Of a DNA stretch of 17,427 nucleotides, positions 14,254 to 17,427 are shown one piece after another (the stretch's first letter is position 1; the number at the start of each line of letters is the position of its first letter). Source of the stretch: an uncultured Eubacteriales bacterium (GTDB lineage Bacteria > Bacillota > Clostridia > UMGS1883 > UMGS1540); assembly GCA_900552775.1 (NCBI GenBank), contig USAP01000014.1:1-17427 (forward strand), read 5' to 3'. The notes below the pieces were generated by a model. It was not told the origin of the DNA. It was given only the letters and a program-made list of their open reading frames with translations, and did not search any database. The position numbers were made by a program, and so were the translations under genes.

Positions 14254-15270
14254 ATGGAAGAAAGAATAACCTCAATGATACCCCGCTACGGGAAACTCAA
14301 CAAGACATATACGGAAATAACATCCGGTGACGGCCTCTCTTTTGAGAAGCAGAAGTTCATTCATGACTTTTACAAAGAGTATGAAGACACACAGACCTTT
14401 GAAAAGGCAATTATCAGCCTCATGCTTGAAACGGAGGGTACGCACTTTTCCATATTGCTGAACAGCCTGAAACGGGAGATTGAAAACAATATCTCAATGT
14501 ATAATACCTGCAAGGAGTTTTTCGACCGTCTCGATATTGAACATATCTGCCGGCAGCATGAAAGATGTCATGACCGGGACATCGAAAGACAAATGCAAAT
14601 CACAAACGAATATTACCGGGAACTTATGGAAGCTAACGGATCTTTGGAGGCAGTCGGTTTCAGGGAACATGATCGTCAGGAAGAGGAAAGGTTGGAAAAA
14701 AGATACGGGCAGTGCAAACGGGAATACGACAGGGAGAAAGCCAAGCTGGATGAACTATATGCACAGAAGGAACAGGCAAGGCGGGAAGCCCTACAATACC
14801 TGAAAAACCGCTGCGGAGACATATACAGACTGGACGGATCGCTGCTGGCAATCCTCGAAAAATACATGACCGGCCAAAAGAAAAAGGAAGGGGAAGAAAA
14901 AGAGGCCGCCACACCGACACCCTCACCCACCTATTTTCCCATGAAACTCTTGTCAGCCGTTTACGAAAAATGTAACGGTGAACAGTTCGAAGCCATTTCC
15001 GAACTGGACTTCTACGCCAGCATGAACCTGCAACCGTGCGAAGGCAAACTGATAATAAGACCGAGGGAAAAGGCTCGTGTATGCTATCTTATTTTCCTTA
15101 TGGGTGAAACACTGCACAAACCAGACAGAGAAAAATGGAGAAAAGACATCATGAACCTGCTGGGAATAGACGACACATACTATAAATCAAAATACAAAGA
15201 ACCCGTTTCCGATTTTCCCAGTGACAGCAATCAGATATTTGCGAAGGAAATGCGGTCAATATTCCGATAG
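14254..15270 (+). CDS. Uncharacterised Bacteroidales mobile-element protein with coiled coil
   Basis: The 338-residue protein starts 13 nt after the integrase stop, so it is probably co-transcribed with it. The N-terminal 130 residues are helical. A highly charged segment of about 134-185 (rich in Glu, Arg, Lys, with long heptad-like runs) is a probable coiled coil. A low-complexity Glu/Lys then Pro/Thr linker (about 210-226) leads to a globular C-terminal domain (about 227-338, with ARVCYLIFLMGETL). I recognise this as a protein that travels with NBU/CTn-type integrases but know no function for it. Its position equals NBU1 orf2, which is needed for excision, so a role in excision or regulation is possible. 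There is no signal peptide or membrane segment. Confidence 0.75.
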   Translation: MEERITSMIPRYGKLNKTYTEITSGDGLSFEKQKFIHDFYKEYEDTQTFEKAIISLMLETEGTHFSILLNSLKREIENNISMYNTCKEFFDRLDIEHICRQHERCHDRDIERQMQITNEYYRELMEANGSLEAVGFREHDRQEEERLEKRYGQCKREYDREKAKLDELYAQKEQARREALQYLKNRCGDIYRLDGSLLAILEKYMTGQKKKEGEEKEAATPTPSPTYFPMKLLSAVYEKCNGEQFEAISELDFYASMNLQPCEGKLIIRPREKARVCYLIFLMGETLHKPDREKWRKDIMNLLGIDDTYYKSKYKEPVSDFPSDSNQIFAKEMRSIFR

Positions 15271-15301
15271 TCAGCGATATGCCACGACATTCCACGAAAC
15301 A

Positions 15302-15405
15302 ACCACTTTTACCACCCGAAATATTTTTCACCACCCTTATTAATTTCTGATAATTAGTGAGATAGCGTGATATTACATTCACGCTATCCACATCCTTACC
15401 ACCCG
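15302..15405. promoter_or_regulatory. Repeated ACCACCC motifs flanking a 10-bp hairpin
   Basis: TTACCACCCG occurs at 15,309-15,318 and 15,396-15,405, with TCACCACCC at 15,328-15,336. Between them GATAGCGTGA (15,361-15,370) and TCACGCTATC (15,379-15,388) form a perfect 10-bp stem with an 8-nt loop. This lies in the 220-bp gap before the HTH gene, suggesting a protein-binding region (operator or excision control). Confidence 0.5.
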
Positions 15406-15415
15406 TATCCGGGAT

Positions 15416-15423
15416 TAACTTTG
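15416..15423 (+). promoter_or_regulatory. Bacteroides-type -7 box before the DUF3853 gene
   Basis: TAACTTTG fits the TAnnTTTG -7 consensus, 68 bp before the ATG at 15,491. No convincing TTTG box lies 19-20 bp upstream. Confidence 0.4.
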
Positions 15424-15443
15424 CACTGTTCGGACGAAACAAA

Positions 15444-15462
15444 AAGCCCGTGCGCAGGGCTT
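15444..15462. repeat. AAGCCC-GTGCGCA-GGGCTT hairpin in the leader
   Basis: A 6-bp GC-rich stem with a 7-nt loop within the predicted 5' leader of the DUF3853-ATPase transcript, 28 bp before the ATG. It lacks a U-tract, so it is more likely a leader structure than a terminator. Confidence 0.5.
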
Positions 15463-15490
15463 ACAGTACAAACGTTAAATTCATTCCAAT

Positions 15491-15799
15491 ATGGAAATCA
15501 GAGAACTTTTATCAAAGCCCGTATGGCAGATGACGGGAGAGGAATTCATATTACTGAACCGACACGCCTTACAGGAAAGGGAAGCGAAAGTAGCGCAGCC
15601 CATAGCCGATACGGAAAAGAAATACGTGTACGGGATAGGCGGCATAGCCCGCCTGTTCGGATGCAGTATGCCCACAGCAAACCGCATCAAGAAAAGCGGG
15701 AAGATAGACAGAGCCATTACGCAGATAGGACGCAAAATCATCGTAGATGCGGAAATGGCACTCGAACTGGCAGGACACAAAAGCGGGGGACGCAGATAA
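15491..15799 (+). CDS. DUF3853-family helix-turn-helix protein (excisionase-like)
   Basis: The 102-residue protein carries a winged-helix/MerR-like DNA-binding segment at about 44-95: YGIGGIARLFGCSMPTANRI, then a basic turn KKSGKIDRA and a short beta hairpin IGRKIIVD. This matches the DUF3853 family found next to Bacteroidales integrases. In NBU1 the small orf2x product at this position is needed for excision, so an excisionase or recombination-directionality role is the leading guess; a regulator of the downstream ATPase-primase genes is the alternative. It ends 12 nt before the ATPase start and probably shares its transcript. Confidence 0.8.
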   Translation: MEIRELLSKPVWQMTGEEFILLNRHALQEREAKVAQPIADTEKKYVYGIGGIARLFGCSMPTANRIKKSGKIDRAITQIGRKIIVDAEMALELAGHKSGGRR

Positions 15800-15811
15800 G
15801 GAGGTATGGCC

Positions 15812-16888
15812 ATGGAGTACAGAGAAAGAAAGGAGATCACGTCCGAAGAGGCGGTGATACTGTGGCAAGCCTCACGGCTCGACCTTTCGGAAGACCACGA
15901 GAGGGCACCCGAAATACTGAAAGTACACGGCGGTTCCGTCATAGGCACGCTGGGGAACTTCAGCGCATCAATAGGAAAAGCAAAGAGCAAGAAAACGTTC
16001 AATGTTTCCGCAATCGTGGCGGCTGCACTGAAAAACGGCACAGTGCTAAGCTACACGGCGGAACTGCCCGAAAACAGGCGGAAAATACTCTATGTGGACA
16101 CCGAACAAAGTTCCTACCACTGTGCGAAAGTGGCAAAGAGAATATTACGTATGGCGGGACTGCCGACAGGCAGGAACCATAAAGACCTTGAATTCCTTGT
16201 CCTAAGGAAGTACACGCCCGAGGAACGAATAGCAATCGTGAGGGAGGCTATTTACCGCACCGAAAATGTAGGGCTGGTAGTCATTGACGGAATACGGGAT
16301 ATGGTGTACGACATCAACAGCCCCAGCGAGTCCACGAAGGTAATCTCCCTGCTGATGACATGGACGGGGGAAAGACACATACACATACACACCATACTGC
16401 ATCAGAACAAGGGGGACGAGAACGCAAGGGGACACATCGGAACGGAGCTTAGCAACAAGGCCGAAACAGTGCTGCAAGTGGAGAAGGACGAGAAGGACCC
16501 CGACATCAGTACGGTCAAGGCAGCACATATCAGGGCGATGGACTTCGAACCGTTCGCATTCCGCATCAACGGGGAGGCATTACCCGAACTGCTGGACGAA
16601 TACATGTTCAAACACAAGGATCCGGGAAAAGGGAAAAGGGAGAAGTTCGACCCCTACAAGGACATCACAGAGAAGCAGCACCGCATCGCACTGGAAGCGG
16701 CATTCACACTCAAAGATGAATACGGCTACAAGGAGCTTGCGGAAGAATTGAGGAAAACCTACGCCTCTGTCGGTGTCATGCTTGGGGGAAACAGGCTGAC
16801 AGACCTCATTACAGTACTGAAAAACAAACGGATGATAGTACAGGAGAACGGCAGGAAATACACCTTCAAACCCGATTTTCACTATTAG
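15812..16888 (+). CDS. RepA-like AAA/RecA-fold ATPase (replicative-helicase type)
   Basis: The 358-residue protein has a RecA-type ATPase core: a Walker A-like loop SASIGKAKSKKT (residues 51-62), the motif ILYVDTEQS (92-100), Walker B VGLVVIDG with D159, and the sensor-like stretch TILHQNKGDENARGHIGTEL (194-213). The C-terminal 75 residues look like a winged helix. Related RepA-like proteins unwind plasmid DNA as hexamers. In NBU-type elements this protein precedes a primase and probably helps replicate the excised circle. The first ATG (15,806) is only one base from the AAGGAGG ribosome site; the ATG at 15,812 is seven bases away and is preferred. That strong Shine-Dalgarno is unusual for Bacteroidales. 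Confidence 0.82.
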   Translation: MEYRERKEITSEEAVILWQASRLDLSEDHERAPEILKVHGGSVIGTLGNFSASIGKAKSKKTFNVSAIVAAALKNGTVLSYTAELPENRRKILYVDTEQSSYHCAKVAKRILRMAGLPTGRNHKDLEFLVLRKYTPEERIAIVREAIYRTENVGLVVIDGIRDMVYDINSPSESTKVISLLMTWTGERHIHIHTILHQNKGDENARGHIGTELSNKAETVLQVEKDEKDPDISTVKAAHIRAMDFEPFAFRINGEALPELLDEYMFKHKDPGKGKREKFDPYKDITEKQHRIALEAAFTLKDEYGYKELAEELRKTYASVGVMLGGNRLTDLITVLKNKRMIVQENGRKYTFKPDFHY

Positions 16889-16904
16889 CGGTATTGTATG
16901 GGAA

Positions 16905-16987
16905 CCACTTTACTTTAGTCCCGTACCATATATATACGGAAGTAAAGTAAAGTGGATATAGCCCGTAATATACAAAAAGATACGGGC
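16905..16987 (+). repeat. Two-hairpin module, copy 1
   Basis: Hairpin A: CCACTTTACTTTA (16,905-16,917) pairs with TAAAGTAAAGTGG (16,943-16,955), with inner CCGTA/TACGG pairing around a CATATATA loop. Hairpin B: GCCCGTA (16,961-16,967) pairs with TACGGGC (16,981-16,987). Followed by GAAAAGAAAA. Confidence 0.85.
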
Positions 16988-17092
16988 GAAAAGAAAAAAG
17001 AATATTCACACCTGACAAGAACAACGGTATGACAGTACGGAAAAGGGTATGGTCTCATACCCGGCCTCCACCATGACGGCACAGACCGGAAA

Positions 17093-17175
17093 CCGCTTTA
17101 CTTTAGTCTGGGGGCATATATATAGCAAAGTAAAGTAAAGCGGATGCAGCCCGTAACACATGAAAGGGTACGGGC
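17093..17175 (+). repeat. Two-hairpin module, copy 2
   Basis: Hairpin A: CCGCTTTACTTTA (17,093-17,105) pairs with TAAAGTAAAGCGG (17,131-17,143), again around a CATATATA loop. Hairpin B: GCCCGTA (17,149-17,155) pairs with TACGGGC (17,169-17,175). Spacings are identical to copy 1. The one arm difference is compensated: A-T in copy 1, G-C in copy 2. It ends 38 nt before the primase ATG. Confidence 0.85.
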
Positions 17176-17212
17176 GAAAAAAACAAAAACAATATCTACT
17201 TAAAACAGAAAT

Positions 17213-17398
17213 ATGATGAATATGAATGAAGCGAAGCAGATACGCATAGAGGAATATCTGCACAGTCTTGGCTACAGTCCGGTAAGGCAACAGGGCGGTA
17301 GCCTATGGTACAACTCACCGTTCAGGGATGAACAGGAACCCTCCTTCAAGGTGAACACCGAACGCAACCAGTGGTACGACTTCGATGCGCCCATATAG
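17213..17398 (+). pseudogene. CHC2/toprim-type primase, N-terminal fragment ending in an early stop
   Basis: The first 57 residues (EAKQIRIEEYLHSLGYSPVR, NSPFRDEQEPSFKVNTE, WYDF) match the N-terminal zinc-finger-like domain of Bacteroidales mobile-element primases such as NBU1 PrmN1. The family usually continues YDFG-xGxGG-NIIDLA; here it reads YDFDAPI and stops at 17,398. A shift of two bases at about 17,396 would give GYTINISMAR, a weak match to that continuation. So this is either a real truncation, or a sequence error near the right edge of the window, where the gene would normally continue for about 250 or more residues. The zinc-binding cysteines of DnaG are replaced in this subfamily. 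Confidence 0.7.
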
Positions 17399-17427
17399 GC
17401 TACACAATAAATATCTCTATGGCAAGA

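Larger units (their letters stand above)
16889..17212. other. Structured intergenic region between ATPase and primase
   Basis: 324 bases without a gene. They contain two 83-nt two-hairpin modules (16,905-16,987 and 17,093-17,175) and a perfect 7-bp hairpin GGGTATG-GTCT-CATACCC (17,045-17,062) between them. Position between a RepA-like helicase and a primase suggests an origin or single-strand initiation region, or a structured mRNA leader. Confidence 0.6.
12774..17427 (+). mobile_element. NBU1-like Bacteroidales mobilizable element, partial
   Basis: The order att core, tyrosine integrase, accessory protein, small HTH protein, RepA-like ATPase, primase start matches the int-orf2-orf2x-orf3-prm order of NBU1-type mobilizable units, as I recall it. 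Mobilization (mob/oriT) and cargo genes would lie beyond the right edge. Frequent ATA, AGG and CGG codons distinguish it from the left part of the window. Confidence 0.75.

Noticed and set aside
15367-16182. 271-codon plus-strand frame across the DUF3853 and ATPase genes
   Set aside because: Arg/His/Gln-rich composition and no initiation signal; it overlaps two genes with clear motifs in other frames.
16905-17175. Possible CRISPR array
   Set aside because: Only two copies, internally palindromic with a 105-bp spacer and no cas genes.

Overview
The window joins two stretches of DNA with different signatures. Positions 1 to about 11,448 look like a chromosome of a Gram-positive anaerobe of the Clostridia. 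The signs are near-consensus TTGACA/TATAAT promoters, GGAGG-type ribosome sites, tightly packed operons, U-tailed hairpin terminators and a tRNA-Leu with encoded CCA. Positions about 11,449 to 17,427 look like Bacteroidales mobile DNA. The signs are two Bacteroides-type tyrosine recombinases, TAnnTTTG promoter boxes, frequent ATA and AGG codons, and a gene order resembling the mobilizable element NBU1.

Layout, left to right. tRNA-Leu(GAG) and its terminator (45-172) are followed by a small graveyard (271-855): the tail of a large serine recombinase beside the head of an ABC-transporter binding-protein gene, both broken. A gene-free stretch (856-1206) holds a terminator and a repeated hairpin element. 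An eight-gene operon on the minus strand (9847 down to 1207) encodes, in order of transcription, a triose-phosphate-isomerase-like protein, a SIS-domain phosphosugar isomerase, a long YjbQ/UPF0047 protein, an FGGY sugar kinase, a FucI/AraA-like isomerase, an M20 hydrolase, a CapA-like metallophosphatase and a ceramidase-like amidohydrolase. It has its own promoter with palindromic candidate operators. A separately promoted MATE transporter lies upstream.

The operon reads as an uncharacterised catabolic pathway. Hydrolases would release a sugar from an amide or ester conjugate, the FucI-like enzyme would isomerise it, the FGGY kinase would phosphorylate it, and the SIS and TIM-like proteins would rearrange the phosphate. 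No transporter, aldolase or regulator for it is visible here.

The Bacteroidales part starts with an IntDOT-like integrase cut off at residue 341, inside a poly-A tract and before its catalytic His-Arg-His-Tyr residues. A 300-base attachment region follows. It contains a cluster of GTTAC motifs, a terminator, and a 14-bp sequence that I recall as the NBU1/tRNA-Leu attachment core. Then come a complete NBU1-type integrase, a coiled-coil protein, a DUF3853 helix-turn-helix protein, a RepA-like ATPase and the start of a primase. Between ATPase and primase lie two 83-nt two-hairpin modules of identical geometry with one compensatory base-pair change; this is the most interesting non-coding structure in the window.

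The abrupt change at about 11,449, in low-complexity A/T sequence and inside a gene, is as likely to be a metagenome assembly chimera as a real cross-phylum transfer. I cannot decide this from the sequence alone.
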